Assembly (NCBI RefSeq): GCF_904848625.1
Contig: NZ_CAJHCP010000007.1
Span: 434,001 to 498,000 of the forward strand
DNA length: 64,000 nucleotides
Direction: 5' to 3'
Source: Paraburkholderia metrosideri
GTDB taxonomy: Bacteria > Pseudomonadota > Gammaproteobacteria > Burkholderiales > Burkholderiaceae
In this document: positions 8,450 to 17,854 of the stretch, piece by piece
Numbering within the stretch: the stretch's first letter is position 1
How the letters are laid out: the number at the start of each line of letters is the position of its first letter
The notes under the pieces: generated by a model
The model's input: the letters and a program-made list of their open reading frames with translations, nothing else
Databases searched by the model: none
What the model was told of the DNA's origin: nothing
Translations under genes and position numbers: made by a program

Positions 8450-8499
8450 GATCCGAAAGCAGCGTAGCAAGCCGTATTCAGAGGAATAGGAAAATCAGG

Positions 8500-9375
8500 A
8501 TGTTCGATCAGGTCGTTTTCGCGGGCGGCGGTAATCGCTGCTGGTGGCAGGCAGGTTTCTGGGACGTCGTGCAGCCGGAGTTGAACATCCGTCCGCGCGT
8601 CATCACCGGCATTTCAGCCGGCGCCGCCACTGCGTGCATGCTCTACACGCGCGACTCCGACTGGGTTATGCGCTACTACGAAGACGCGTTGCGCCACAAC
8701 ACCCGCAACGCTTATTGGGGCAACCTGCTGCGCGGCGAATCGGTGTTTCCTCACTACCGCATTTACCGGCAGGCGCTGCTCGATATCTATGGTGAGAAGT
8801 TTTCGACGCTCGCCGATGCGCCGGAAATCCGCATCGGCGTGTCGCATCTGCCGCGCTGGCTTGGCGCGCGCAGCGCGGTTGCAACGGGTCTGATTGCATA
8901 CAACATCGAAAAATATGTGCGCAAGACGCTGCATCCGACCTTGGGTCAGACACTCGGCTTTCATCCGGAATTCGTGCGGGCTCAGGACTGCGCGAGTGTC
9001 GAGGACCTTGCCGACCTGATCCTGCAATCATCGAGTACGCCGCCTTTCACACCGGTTCTGCGGCGCAATGGCCGGCCGGTGCTGGACGGCGGGATGGTCG
9101 ACAACGTGCCGGTCGGCGCGCTCGACGCCGATGCGCCAGGCAATGTGCTCGTGATGGTCACGCGTATTTATCCGCGTCCGCAGATGTTTGTCGTGCCGCA
9201 CGGCGTGCAGCAACGGCTCTATGTGCAGCCGTCGCGCAAGGTGCCGATTTCGAGCTGGGATTACACCAGCCCTTCGCAGATGGTGCACGCGTACAACTTG
9301 GGCCGTGTCGACGGTGAGGGTTTTCTGGAGCGCGTGCCCGAGCTGCTGGAAGCCGGCGCGCATGCGGCGCGCTGA
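8500..9375 (+). CDS. Patatin-like phospholipase family protein
   Basis: Protein of 291 residues with the patatin catalytic dyad: the oxyanion stretch FAGGGNRCWWQAG, the nucleophile elbow GISAGAA (Ser in GxSxG) and DGGMVDNVPV supplying the aspartate. The reading frame stays open far upstream, but a good ribosome site (GAGGAATAGG, 10 bases upstream) and the family's usual N-terminus place the start at ATG 8500. No signal peptide, so a cytoplasmic lipid acyl hydrolase or an effector-like role is possible. It follows a thioesterase gene. Confidence 0.85.
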   Translation: MFDQVVFAGGGNRCWWQAGFWDVVQPELNIRPRVITGISAGAATACMLYTRDSDWVMRYYEDALRHNTRNAYWGNLLRGESVFPHYRIYRQALLDIYGEKFSTLADAPEIRIGVSHLPRWLGARSAVATGLIAYNIEKYVRKTLHPTLGQTLGFHPEFVRAQDCASVEDLADLILQSSSTPPFTPVLRRNGRPVLDGGMVDNVPVGALDADAPGNVLVMVTRIYPRPQMFVVPHGVQQRLYVQPSRKVPISSWDYTSPSQMVHAYNLGRVDGEGFLERVPELLEAGAHAAR

Positions 9376-9602
9376 CGTGAGTGGCGGCGCGGGTGGCTGG
9401 TTTCATTGGCGGGCGTTGAATTGCCGCCACCGCGAAGCTGGGCTACTTGCTGCGCGTTAAAGAAGCCGTGCAGCGGTGCGCATACGAATACGAATACTGA
9501 AAAGATAAGCACCGTCGCCAGGCGCGACGCTGAAAATACCAGCGCAGCCTGGCGCCAGTTGGCTAACTAGCCAGCATGCGACGCGCCACACGCCCCAAGA
9601 AA

Positions 9603-10616
9603 TTACCGCCGACGCCCGCCCTGCAATGCCTCAGGATTCGCCACGCTCGTGGTATCGCCGGCATCGAACGCCAGGATGTTGTTGAAAGCCGCGGTGAAAT
9701 ATAGCTCGTAGCTCTCGCGTTCCACGTAGCCGATGTGCGGCGTGCAGATCACGTTTTCCATCCGCAGCAGGCTGTAGCCCTGCAGAATCGGCTCGCTTTC
9801 GTACACGTCGATCGCAACCATCCCCGGACGGTTGTGCGACAGCGCATTCACCAGCGCATTTTCGTCGAGCAGTTCGGCCCGGCTCGTATTCACGAGCAAC
9901 GCGGTCGGCTTCATCCGCATCAGATCTTCCTGCTTGACGATGCCACGCGTGTCGTCGTGCAGACGCAGATGCAACGACAGCACATCGCTCTGTTCGAACA
10001 ATTCTTCGCGGCTTTCGGCGACGCCGTAACCATCTGCGCGAGCAGCTTCACGCGAATGCTCGCGGCCCCAGATCAGCACGTTCATGCCGAACGCCTTGCC
10101 GTAGCCGGCGACCAGGCGACCAATCTTGCCGTAGCCCCAGATTCCCAGCGTCTGACCACGCAGCAATTGACCCAAACCGAAGTTCGGCGGCAGCGCCGAC
10201 GTCTTCAGGCCGGACTGCTGCCAGGCTCCTTGCTTAAGGTTTGCCACGTATTGCGGAATCCGGCGTTGGGCCGCCATGATGAGAGCCCACGTCAGCTCAG
10301 CAGGTGCGAACGGCGAGCCGCTGCCTTCCAGCACGGCAATGCCGCGCTCAGTACAAGCCGCCAGATCGATGTGGCTGGACACTTTGCCGGTCTGGCTGAT
10401 CATGCGCAAACGCGGCAATTTATCGAGCAGTTGCGAGTTGATGCGAGTGCGTTCGCGAATCAGGACGAGCGCGTCGACTTCGGAAAGGCGGCTTGCCAGT
10501 TGGCCAAGTCCCCGAACGGTGTTGTTGAAAACTTTGACTTCATGGTCAGCAAGCAATTGAAAGCAGTCGAGCTTACGAACGGCGTCCTGATAATCGTCGA
10601 GGATGGCAATCTTCAT
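9603..10616 (-). CDS. D-2-hydroxyacid dehydrogenase family protein
   Basis: NAD(P)-dependent dehydrogenase of 337 residues. The nucleotide-binding GYGKIG motif (within LGIWGYGKIGRLVAGYG) and the catalytic Arg (NTSRAELLD), Glu (DVYESEP) and His (CTPHIG) are all present. These enzymes reduce 2-oxoacids to D-2-hydroxyacids; resemblance to phosphoglycerate dehydrogenase is only at family level. The start MKIAILDDYQ at 10616 matches the family; upstream in-frame codons run through the promoter. It diverges from pckG, and a perfect CRP-type site lies 64 bases upstream of its start. Confidence 0.85.
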   Translation of the reverse strand: MKIAILDDYQDAVRKLDCFQLLADHEVKVFNNTVRGLGQLASRLSEVDALVLIRERTRINSQLLDKLPRLRMISQTGKVSSHIDLAACTERGIAVLEGSGSPFAPAELTWALIMAAQRRIPQYVANLKQGAWQQSGLKTSALPPNFGLGQLLRGQTLGIWGYGKIGRLVAGYGKAFGMNVLIWGREHSREAARADGYGVAESREELFEQSDVLSLHLRLHDDTRGIVKQEDLMRMKPTALLVNTSRAELLDENALVNALSHNRPGMVAIDVYESEPILQGYSLLRMENVICTPHIGYVERESYELYFTAAFNNILAFDAGDTTSVANPEALQGGRRR

Positions 10617-10679
10617 GGTATGTGTCTTGCGGCGCACCGTGACGGTGCGAAACGGAGTGTTATGCTGACTGTCCCACCA

Positions 10680-10695
10680 TGTGACCCAGGTCACA
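10680..10695. promoter_or_regulatory. Perfect CRP/FNR-family operator TGTGA-N6-TCACA
   Basis: TGTGACCCAGGTCACA matches the E. coli CRP consensus in every defined base and sits inside a longer palindrome at 10678-10697 (9-base arms, 2-base centre). On the minus strand a -10-like CATAAC lies at 10664-10659, putting the site over the -35 position of the dehydrogenase promoter. pckG on the other strand starts 294 bases away. Confidence 0.65.
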
Positions 10696-10989
10696 TGCCG
10701 GTCTGGCTGGATGCCTTACCGTAGAAGCTGCAAAGAACGGCAGCGCTACGTTATGGCCGATTGACATCGTTTTTAACAGTTTGTTGCGTGTTGAGGCAAG
10801 CCGCTTTACAGACGGTTGCAGAAGCCCCGTCAGCAGGCGTCTCCGCCCGACAAGCTGGTTGGCCCAGGTTGACCTGCGCAATTATGCGTCGAGTGGTGGA
10901 AACCTCGGCGCGAAGAATTGAATGCCTCTCGCATGCAGCGTCGCCGGGCTTGTACCGTTTTTCTATTGCTACAAAACGGAGACAAGTCG

Positions 10990-12846
10990 ATGAATCATCC
11001 CTCATTCGAAGGACAGCCCACTATTGAGGCGCCCGCGTGGGTTAGACACCGAAAGCTGATCGACTGGGTCCAGCGGGTCGCCGCGAAGACCAAGCCGGAC
11101 GGCATCGTCTGGTGTGACGGCTCGCAGGAGGAATACGACCGCCTGTGCGCACAGATGGTCGCGGCGGGCACCTTCACGAAGCTCAATCCCGCGAAACGTC
11201 CCAATTCCTACCTGGCATGCTCCGATCCTTCCGACGTCGCGCGCGTCGAGGATCGCACCTTCATTTGCTCGCAACGCGCGGAAGATGCCGGTCCCACGAA
11301 CAACTGGATCGCGCCAGCCGAAATGCGGACTACGCTCGATGGCCTGTTCGACGGTGCGATGCGCGGCCGCACGATGTACGTGGTGCCGTTCTCAATGGGC
11401 CCGCTCGGATCGCCGATCGCACATATCGGCGTTGAATTGAGCGACAGCCCGTATGTGGTGACCAACATGCGCATCATGACGCGCATGGGGCGCAAAGTGT
11501 ACGACGTGCTGGGCGAGGACGGTGAGTTCGTGCCGTGTGTCCATTCAGTCGGTGCGCCGCTGGCGGCGGGCGAGAAGGACGTCGCGTGGCCGTGCAACGA
11601 GACCAAGTACATCGTCCACTTTCCTGAATCGCGTGAAATCTGGAGCTATGGCTCGGGCTACGGCGGCAATGCGCTGCTCGGCAAGAAATGCTTCGCGCTG
11701 CGGATCGCGTCGACGATGGGCCGCGACGAGGGCTGGCTCGCCGAACACATGCTGATTCTGGGCGTGACGTCGCCGGAGGGGCGCAAGCATCATGTGGCGG
11801 CAGCATTTCCGTCGGCGTGCGGCAAGACCAACTTCGCGATGCTGATCCCACCGGAAGGCCTGAACGGCTGGAAGATTTCGACTATCGGCGACGATATCGC
11901 GTGGATCAAACCGGCTCAGGACGGCCGCCTCTACGCGATCAACCCCGAGGCTGGTTACTTCGGCGTCGCGCCGGGCACGAGCGAGAAGACCAACTTCAAC
12001 GCGATGGCCACGCTGAAGGAGAACGTGATCTTCACGAACGTCGCGCTGACCGACGACGGCGACGTCTGGTGGGAAGGCATGACCGACGAGGCGCCCGCGC
12101 ATCTGATCGATTGGCAGGGCAAGGACTGGACGCCGGCCAGTGCGAAGGAGAGCGGCCGCAAGGCCGCGCACCCGAATGCGCGCTTTACGGCGCCGGCCTC
12201 GCAATGTCCGTCGATCGACGCCGACTGGGAAAACCCAGCGGGCGTCGCGATCGACGCATTCATTTTCGGGGGCCGTCGTTCGACCACCGTGCCGCTCGTC
12301 ACCGAAGCGCGCAACTGGGTCGAAGGCGTCTACATGGCGGCGACCATGGGTTCGGAAACGACGGCGGCCGCTGCAGGCCAGCAGGGCGTGGTGCGCCGCG
12401 ATCCGTTCGCGATGCTGCCGTTCTGCGGCTACAACATGAGCGACTATTTCGCTCACTGGTTGAAAACCGGCGAACGTCTTGAACAACTGAACGCGACGCT
12501 GCCGAAAATTTTCTGCGTGAACTGGTTCCGCAAGGGCGCGGACGGCAAGTTCGTCTGGCCGGGTTTCGGCGAGAACATGCGCGTGTTGAGCTGGATGGTT
12601 GGGCGGATCGAAGGCACGACGCAGGGCGAGGAGCATGCGTTCGGCGTGTCGCCACACTATGACGACATCGACTGGAACGGTCTGAATTTCAGCCGCGAGC
12701 AATTCGAGCAGGTCATTTCCGTCGACGACGCAGCATGGCGCGACGAACTCGCGCTACACGCCGAGCTGTTTGACACCTTGAAACAAAAGCTGCCGCCAGC
12801 GCTGCAACACACCCGGCGCACGCTCGAAGGAAAGCTCATCGCGTAG
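10990..12846 (+). CDS. pckG: Phosphoenolpyruvate carboxykinase (GTP)
   Basis: Gluconeogenic enzyme of 618 residues converting oxaloacetate and GTP to PEP, CO2 and GDP. It has the GTP-class signatures: the P-loop FPSACGKTN at residues 273-281 with the reactive Cys277, RPNSYLACS, TIGDDIAWI with metal-binding aspartate, FGGRRSTTVPL and the C-terminal nucleotide-site asparagine/phenylalanine region FCVNWFRKG. Full length for the family (about 600). Start ATG 10990 follows AACGGAGACA. It is a single gene with its own terminator. The long divergent region upstream contains a CRP-type operator, fitting catabolite or carbon-status control, although that link is inferred. Confidence 0.95.
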   Translation: MNHPSFEGQPTIEAPAWVRHRKLIDWVQRVAAKTKPDGIVWCDGSQEEYDRLCAQMVAAGTFTKLNPAKRPNSYLACSDPSDVARVEDRTFICSQRAEDAGPTNNWIAPAEMRTTLDGLFDGAMRGRTMYVVPFSMGPLGSPIAHIGVELSDSPYVVTNMRIMTRMGRKVYDVLGEDGEFVPCVHSVGAPLAAGEKDVAWPCNETKYIVHFPESREIWSYGSGYGGNALLGKKCFALRIASTMGRDEGWLAEHMLILGVTSPEGRKHHVAAAFPSACGKTNFAMLIPPEGLNGWKISTIGDDIAWIKPAQDGRLYAINPEAGYFGVAPGTSEKTNFNAMATLKENVIFTNVALTDDGDVWWEGMTDEAPAHLIDWQGKDWTPASAKESGRKAAHPNARFTAPASQCPSIDADWENPAGVAIDAFIFGGRRSTTVPLVTEARNWVEGVYMAATMGSETTAAAAGQQGVVRRDPFAMLPFCGYNMSDYFAHWLKTGERLEQLNATLPKIFCVNWFRKGADGKFVWPGFGENMRVLSWMVGRIEGTTQGEEHAFGVSPHYDDIDWNGLNFSREQFEQVISVDDAAWRDELALHAELFDTLKQKLPPALQHTRRTLEGKLIA

Positions 12847-12873
12847 CAAGGTGAGTATTCACTATCTAAAAAG

Positions 12874-12895
12874 ACCGCCTTCGGGCGGTTTTTTC
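12874..12895 (+). terminator. Rho-independent terminator of pckG
   Basis: ACCGCC, tetraloop TTCG, GGCGGT, then six T; 28 bases after the pckG stop. Confidence 0.93.
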
Positions 12896-13188
12896 TTTGC
12901 GTTCTGTCCCCGAATGGCGATTTTTTCTGAATCCGCAATACCGAGACGACCTTTACGTCTATTCGCACAAAAAAGACAGTTTGCGGTGCAGTGCAGCAGA
13001 TTGTTTCTTTTTTTCGATCAATCGAGGTTCATGCCCTACATTAGGGAGCAGAGTCGCACGAAAACTGACAATATTTAAGCCGTTGTGGGCAACTTATGCA
13101 CGATTTCGCGAGTCGTAGGAGAATTCCAAGTTCGCTTCACTGGTTTTCACCAATTGTCAGGAAGCTGTAACACGGCAGGAGTTGTCCT

Positions 13189-14289
13189 ATGGATCATTTG
13201 CAGTCGATGCGAGTTTTCGTCAAAGTGGCGGATCTCGGCAGTTTTGCCCGCGCTGCGAGCGCGATGGATATTTCCAACGCAGTTGCCACCCGTCACGTAG
13301 CCGACCTCGAAGGGCGTCTTGGTACGCGGCTGCTCAATCGCACAACCCGCAGCTTGTCTCTGACCGAATCGGGTCAGGTTTATCTCGAGCGCGCGCGCCA
13401 GATTCTCGACGAACTGGAAGACGTCGAACAGATGGTGGTCGCGCGCAATCACGAACCCGTCGGCACATTGCGGATCGTCGCGCCGGTGGTGTTCGGGTTG
13501 CATAATCTCGCGCCCGTGCTTCAAACGTACGCGGAGCGTTACCCGAAAGTTATCCCCGATGTCACGCTGGTCGATCGCCAGGTCGATCTGGTCGAAGAAG
13601 GTTTCGACGTTGGTGTAGTCATCGCGCGTCAAATGCGCAGCGCGAGCATCGTCACGCGACGTCTCACCACGGGTTGCATGACCGTGTGCGCGACGCCGGC
13701 GTATCTGGAGAAGCACGGCACGCCGACGCGTCCTGAGCATTTGCTGGAGCATCCGTGCTTGAGCCTGCCGTCGGAGTATTGGGGCGACGAGCGTGTATTC
13801 ACGGGGCCGGAAGGTGAAGTGCGGGTGCGTCCGTCGAACGTGATCGTCGCGAACAACACGGAAATGCTGCGGCAGTTCGCGTTACTGGGCATGGGCATCG
13901 CGATTTTGCCGAGCTACCTGATTGGCCGCGATATGACGCGTGGTCGCCTCGTGCGTTTGCTCGGCGATTATCGTTTGCCGCAAGTCGAGATCAATATTGC
14001 GTATCCGAGCCGCCGTCACTTGCCGGCCAAGGTGCGTACGTTCATCGATCACCTGGTCGAGCATTTCAACCAGACGCCGAACAGTCTGCTTGGCGAACAA
14101 TGGATCAAGGACGGTCTTGAGCGGCCCGCTACGTCGGCGTCGTACGATTCCACTGACTCGATGCCGCCGGAAGCGTTCGACGGCGCTGAGCCGTTGTCGC
14201 GACTGCTGGACAGCGAGTTGTCGCCCGTGTCGACGAATCTGGCGCAGTCGACGAATCGCACACGGCCCACGATTGTATCGCCGCTATAA
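13189..14289 (+). CDS. LysR family transcriptional regulator (CrgA/AaeR group)
   Basis: Protein of 366 residues. N-terminal winged helix (MDHLQSMRVFVKVADLGSF, AASAMDISNAVATRHVADLE, with HTH at roughly 18-40) and a periplasmic-binding-protein-like effector domain up to about residue 300. It is longer than the usual 300: a polar C-terminal tail of about 65 residues, rich in Ser, Thr and Asp, follows. No neighbour reads divergently, so the target is not evident; LysR proteins of this subgroup often regulate an adjacent oxidoreductase. The start lies 6 bases after GGAGTTGTCC. Confidence 0.85.
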   Translation: MDHLQSMRVFVKVADLGSFARAASAMDISNAVATRHVADLEGRLGTRLLNRTTRSLSLTESGQVYLERARQILDELEDVEQMVVARNHEPVGTLRIVAPVVFGLHNLAPVLQTYAERYPKVIPDVTLVDRQVDLVEEGFDVGVVIARQMRSASIVTRRLTTGCMTVCATPAYLEKHGTPTRPEHLLEHPCLSLPSEYWGDERVFTGPEGEVRVRPSNVIVANNTEMLRQFALLGMGIAILPSYLIGRDMTRGRLVRLLGDYRLPQVEINIAYPSRRHLPAKVRTFIDHLVEHFNQTPNSLLGEQWIKDGLERPATSASYDSTDSMPPEAFDGAEPLSRLLDSELSPVSTNLAQSTNRTRPTIVSPL

Positions 14290-14325
14290 GGGTTGGTCTG
14301 GCTGGCGTGTGGCGCTGGCGAGTAT

Positions 14326-14364
14326 AAAAAAGGCGCAGTCACTTGAGGTGACTGCGCCTTTTTT
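14326..14364. terminator. Bidirectional terminator between LysR gene and topB
   Basis: Perfect 17-bp stem AAAAAAGGCGCAGTCAC with its complement and a 5-base loop TTGAG; A-run on the left and T-run on the right make it functional for the LysR gene (plus) and topB (minus). Confidence 0.95.
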
Positions 14365-14446
14365 CATGGCAAGTGCGAAAGAGCGAAAGCGTGAGCCGGG
14401 CAGCGGGCCGGAAGCGGATCGCGTTCCGGTTGCCGCCGTGTTCGGA

Positions 14447-17140
14447 TCAAGATCCAGTCTTGCGCGCCACGGCCTTTTTAGCGGGTGCCTTCTTGGCGGC
14501 AGCGGTCTTGGTCGCGGGCGCCTTCTTGGCCGCCACTGTTTTCTTCGCCGCCACCTTCTTGGCCGCTGGCGCAGTTTTCACTGCGACTACTGCGCCGTCT
14601 TCGTCGGAATCAGACTCTGAATCCGATGCAGCCTTGGCCGAAGACTTGGCCGCCGCGGTCTTCGCAGCCGTCTTAGCCGACGGTTCCTTCTTTTCGAACT
14701 CGAAGCCGACCTTGCCGTCGGGCTGTCTGACCAGGAATGCTTTGAAGTTACGACCAGTACGCGACGACTTGAAGTTGGTCAGCAGATCCGTGCGACCCTC
14801 TTCGAGCAACTTCGCCATCTGTTCGCGAGCAATTTCCTGCTGCAGAATCACCTTGCCCGAGCGGAAGTCGCAAGTCTTCGGGTTGGCAACCGAGTTCTCG
14901 CAGACGTAGCTCATGCCGTGCTCGAACACGCGGCCTTTGCACTTCGGACACGCGCCGACCGGCTGCTGGTCGGAGAAGTCTGGCGGTTCGCCGTCTTCGC
15001 CGCCCGCATCCTGACCGAAGTCGAATTCGAGCTTGTAGTTCTTGATCTCGTCGTCGAGCGAGAGCTTCAGGATCGCCGAGAACGGACGGCCCATCTTGCT
15101 GCGGAAACCCGACAGCGGTCCGATCGTCTTGTTCTGCAGCAACTCTTCGACTTCCGGAATTTCGAACTGACGGCCGCCCGGAATCTTCGAGATCGAAAAC
15201 TCGCATTTCGAGCAGGCAAAACGCCGGTAGTTTTCCTTCACCTGACCGCCGCAATGCGGGCAAGGTGTTTGCAACGTCGCGTAATCGCCCGGGATCGTGT
15301 CGGAATCGTATTCCTTCGCGCGTTTGACGATAGTCTGCGTCATGCGGGCGATTTCCTGCATGAACGCGTCACGAGGCAGGTTGCCACGTTCCATCTGCGA
15401 GAGCTTGTATTCCCACTCGCCAGTCAATTCCGGCGCGGTCAATTCTTTCACGCCGAGGCCGCGCAACAGCGTCATCAGCTGGAATGCCTTCGCGGTCGGA
15501 ATCAGATCGCGGCCTTCGCGGATCAGATACTTTTCACCCAGCAGACCTTCAATGATGGCGGCGCGCGTAGCCGGCGTGCCGAGACCCTTGGCCGCCATCG
15601 CTTCGCGCAACTCGTCGTCTTCGACGAGCTTGCCCGCGCCTTCCATCGCCGACAGCAACGTCGCTTCGTTGTAGCGTGCGGGCGGCTTCGTCACCAGTTG
15701 CTGGGCGGCGATCTTGTCGGTCTTGACCTTTTCGTCCTTCTGCACCGGCACGAGGTTCGCGTCTTCACCGCTGATTTCGCGGCCATAGACCTGCAACCAG
15801 CCCGGTTCGACCAGTACCTTGCCTTCGGTCTTGAAGTGATGGCCGACCACTTCGGTGATCCGGGTGGTCACGCGATATTCGGCGGCCGGGAAAAATACCG
15901 ACAGGAAGCGCTTCACGACCAGGTCGTACAGCTTCTGTTCCGGCTCGGACAGATTTTTCGGCGCCTGCGCCGTCGGGATGATTGCGAAGTGGTCGCTGAT
16001 CTTCGAGTTGTCGAAGATGCGCTTGTTCGGCTTCACCCAGCCCTTGTCGAGCACCTGCTTCGCGAACGGCAGGTAGTTGTTGCTCTCCTTGAGCATGCCG
16101 AGCGTGTCCTTGACCGTATCCATATAGTCTTCCGGCAGCGCGCGAGCGTCGGTCCGGGGATAGGTCAGCACCTTGTGCTTTTCGTACAGCGCCTGGGCGA
16201 GGCCCAAGGTGTTCTTCGCGGAGAAGCCGAAGCGGCCGTTGGCCTCGCGCTGCAAACTGGTCAGGTCGAACAGGGCCGGCGAAAGTTGCGTGGACGGCTT
16301 CGATTCTTCGGTAACCGTGCCGATCTGGCCGCGGCACGCGGCAACGATCGTCTCGGCTGCAGGCAGCGCCCACAGACGCGAATCACGCTTTTCCGGATCG
16401 AACTCGTCGCGCTTGAATTTCGGGTCGAACCAGCGGCCTTCGTAGAAACCGTGCGCGCAGACGAACTCCGCCTTCACTTCCCAGTAATCGCGCGGCACGA
16501 AGCGGCGAATCTTTTCTTCGCGTTCGACGACGATAGACAGCGTCGGCGTCTGCACGCGCCCGACCGTGGTCAGGAAGAAGCCGCCGCCCTTGCTGTTGAA
16601 CGCGGTCATCGCACGTGTGCCGTTGATGCCGACCAGCCAGTCCGCCTCCGAGCGGCAACGTGCGGCATCCGCGAGCGGCTGCATTTCTTCGTCGCTGCGC
16701 AGACGGGCGAAGCCATCGCGGATCGCGCCGGCCGTCATCGATTGCAGCCACAGGCGCTGCACCGGCTGCTTCGCTTTTGCGTGCTGCGCGATCAGGCGGA
16801 AAATCAGCTCACCCTCGCGCCCCGCGTCGCATGCGTTGATCAAACGGTCGACGTCTTTACGCTTGAGCAGCTTGGTCAGCACCTTCAGGCGCGACTCGCT
16901 CTTGGCGATCGGATTCAGATCGAAATGTGGCGGGATGACGGGCAGGTTGGCGAAGCTCCACTTGCCGCGCTTGACTTCGTAGTCTTCGGGCGCGGCAATT
17001 TCCAGCAAGTGGCCGACTGCCGAGGAAAGGACGTAGTCGTCGCTTTCGTAGTATTCGTCATGCTTGGTAAAGCCGCCCAAAGCGCGCGCGATGTCGTTCG
17101 CGACGGAAGGCTTTTCGGCGATGATCAGTGCTTTGGACAT
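14447..17140 (-). CDS. topB: DNA topoisomerase III with lysine/alanine-rich tail
   Basis: Type IA topoisomerase of 897 residues that passes single DNA strands during recombination and decatenation. Toprim motifs IIAEKPS and ACDAGREGELIFRL (near residue 105) and the catalytic tyrosine Y327 in LTYPRTDARALP are present. About residues 610-740 hold two cysteine clusters: CPHC with CSKC, and CPKC with a degenerate partner, typical topoisomerase zinc ribbons. The final 95 residues are an acidic stretch (SESDSDEDG) and then AKK/APAKK repeats, like the histone H1-type tails common in Burkholderia DNA-binding proteins. The start MSKALIIAEKPSV is standard. The gene sits alone between terminators. Confidence 0.95.
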   Translation of the reverse strand: MSKALIIAEKPSVANDIARALGGFTKHDEYYESDDYVLSSAVGHLLEIAAPEDYEVKRGKWSFANLPVIPPHFDLNPIAKSESRLKVLTKLLKRKDVDRLINACDAGREGELIFRLIAQHAKAKQPVQRLWLQSMTAGAIRDGFARLRSDEEMQPLADAARCRSEADWLVGINGTRAMTAFNSKGGGFFLTTVGRVQTPTLSIVVEREEKIRRFVPRDYWEVKAEFVCAHGFYEGRWFDPKFKRDEFDPEKRDSRLWALPAAETIVAACRGQIGTVTEESKPSTQLSPALFDLTSLQREANGRFGFSAKNTLGLAQALYEKHKVLTYPRTDARALPEDYMDTVKDTLGMLKESNNYLPFAKQVLDKGWVKPNKRIFDNSKISDHFAIIPTAQAPKNLSEPEQKLYDLVVKRFLSVFFPAAEYRVTTRITEVVGHHFKTEGKVLVEPGWLQVYGREISGEDANLVPVQKDEKVKTDKIAAQQLVTKPPARYNEATLLSAMEGAGKLVEDDELREAMAAKGLGTPATRAAIIEGLLGEKYLIREGRDLIPTAKAFQLMTLLRGLGVKELTAPELTGEWEYKLSQMERGNLPRDAFMQEIARMTQTIVKRAKEYDSDTIPGDYATLQTPCPHCGGQVKENYRRFACSKCEFSISKIPGGRQFEIPEVEELLQNKTIGPLSGFRSKMGRPFSAILKLSLDDEIKNYKLEFDFGQDAGGEDGEPPDFSDQQPVGACPKCKGRVFEHGMSYVCENSVANPKTCDFRSGKVILQQEIAREQMAKLLEEGRTDLLTNFKSSRTGRNFKAFLVRQPDGKVGFEFEKKEPSAKTAAKTAAAKSSAKAASDSESDSDEDGAVVAVKTAPAAKKVAAKKTVAAKKAPATKTAAAKKAPAKKAVARKTGS

Positions 17141-17278
17141 GACTCGATGTGAGGTTGGTAGATCCGGGTTGATGGCCTTGAGTGCGCTTTTGCTAGCGCG
17201 ACCCTCGTTTGCGACCTTTGCGACCCATTAACGACCGCTTTATAGCACACGGCGCGAAGGCGGCGTGTCAAGTGCCAT

Positions 17279-17306
17279 AAAAAGCGCGCCATCATCATTG
17301 CGCGCT
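17279..17306 (-). terminator. Putative terminator downstream of the thioredoxin-like gene
   Basis: On the minus strand AGCGCGC, a 10-base loop and GCGCGCT are followed by TTTTT within the stem end and beyond. It lies 100 bases after the thioredoxin-like stop. Confidence 0.65.
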
Positions 17307-17405
17307 CTGTCGTTGGGCAAGCAGCGCCAAACGCGCCGCGCGCTGTCTCGTGCAGCGCTTGCTGCGTCTCGTGCGGTAAAGCGCGAACGCTCACCGACGG
17401 CCGCT

Positions 17406-17783
17406 CTAGGCAACCGTTAGCGCGGGCCGCAGCTTGGGCGCACCGCTGACGCCCGGTACGGCCGTCAGGTCCGACAACATCCGTTCAACAATCGACGCCT
17501 GTGGCAAAACCGTACCGAAAAAACGTGTCGTAACCGAGTCTTCTATCAGGATGGTGGGGAAGTTCTCGACATCGAGATCGTCGAAGCGATCCGCATGGTT
17601 CTCGATGTCGATCCATGCGAAACAGATATCTGGATGCCGGTCAGCCAACTTGTCGAAAGCATCCCGATAGTCACGGCAGGTGCCGCACCACTCCGCGCAC
17701 AGGCAGGCAACGAACAGCGTGTCGGGTTCGTTGACGCGCTCGGCAATCCGGTCTTGATCGGTGTCGAGGTTCAGCGCGGGCAT
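17406..17783 (-). CDS. Thioredoxin family protein
   Basis: Protein of 125 residues with a single thioredoxin fold and the redox site CAEWCGTC (Cys33 and Cys36 of WCGTC) and a cis-proline loop in VENFPTILI. No signal peptide, so it is cytoplasmic. The start MPALNLDTD at 17783, with an AAGGAAAA ribosome site, is chosen over a longer form starting at 17858 that would reach the end of dprA. It follows dprA by 71 bases on the same strand and may be co-transcribed. Its partner is unknown; the WCGTC site differs from the WCGPC of classical thioredoxin, which suggests a dedicated reductant or a peroxide-related role. Confidence 0.82.
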   Translation of the reverse strand: MPALNLDTDQDRIAERVNEPDTLFVACLCAEWCGTCRDYRDAFDKLADRHPDICFAWIDIENHADRFDDLDVENFPTILIEDSVTTRFFGTVLPQASIVERMLSDLTAVPGVSGAPKLRPALTVA

Positions 17784-17854
17784 GGGGCGTTTTCCTTGGA
17801 TACTTTGTTCAGGTGCTTTGGCGCGAATGTAGCATGGCGCATCTGTCAGGGTGG

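Noticed and set aside
7876..8499. In-frame upstream extension of the patatin-like gene
   Set aside because: It covers the thioesterase gene in another frame and is Arg-rich; a good ribosome site and family N-terminus support the start at 8500.
11545..12702. 385-codon minus-strand open frame antisense to pckG
   Set aside because: Shadow of pckG codon bias; no domain or start signal.
14918..17152. 744-codon plus-strand open frame antisense to topB
   Set aside because: Long antisense frames are common in GC-rich genes; it lacks a ribosome site and any recognisable domain, while topB is fully supported.
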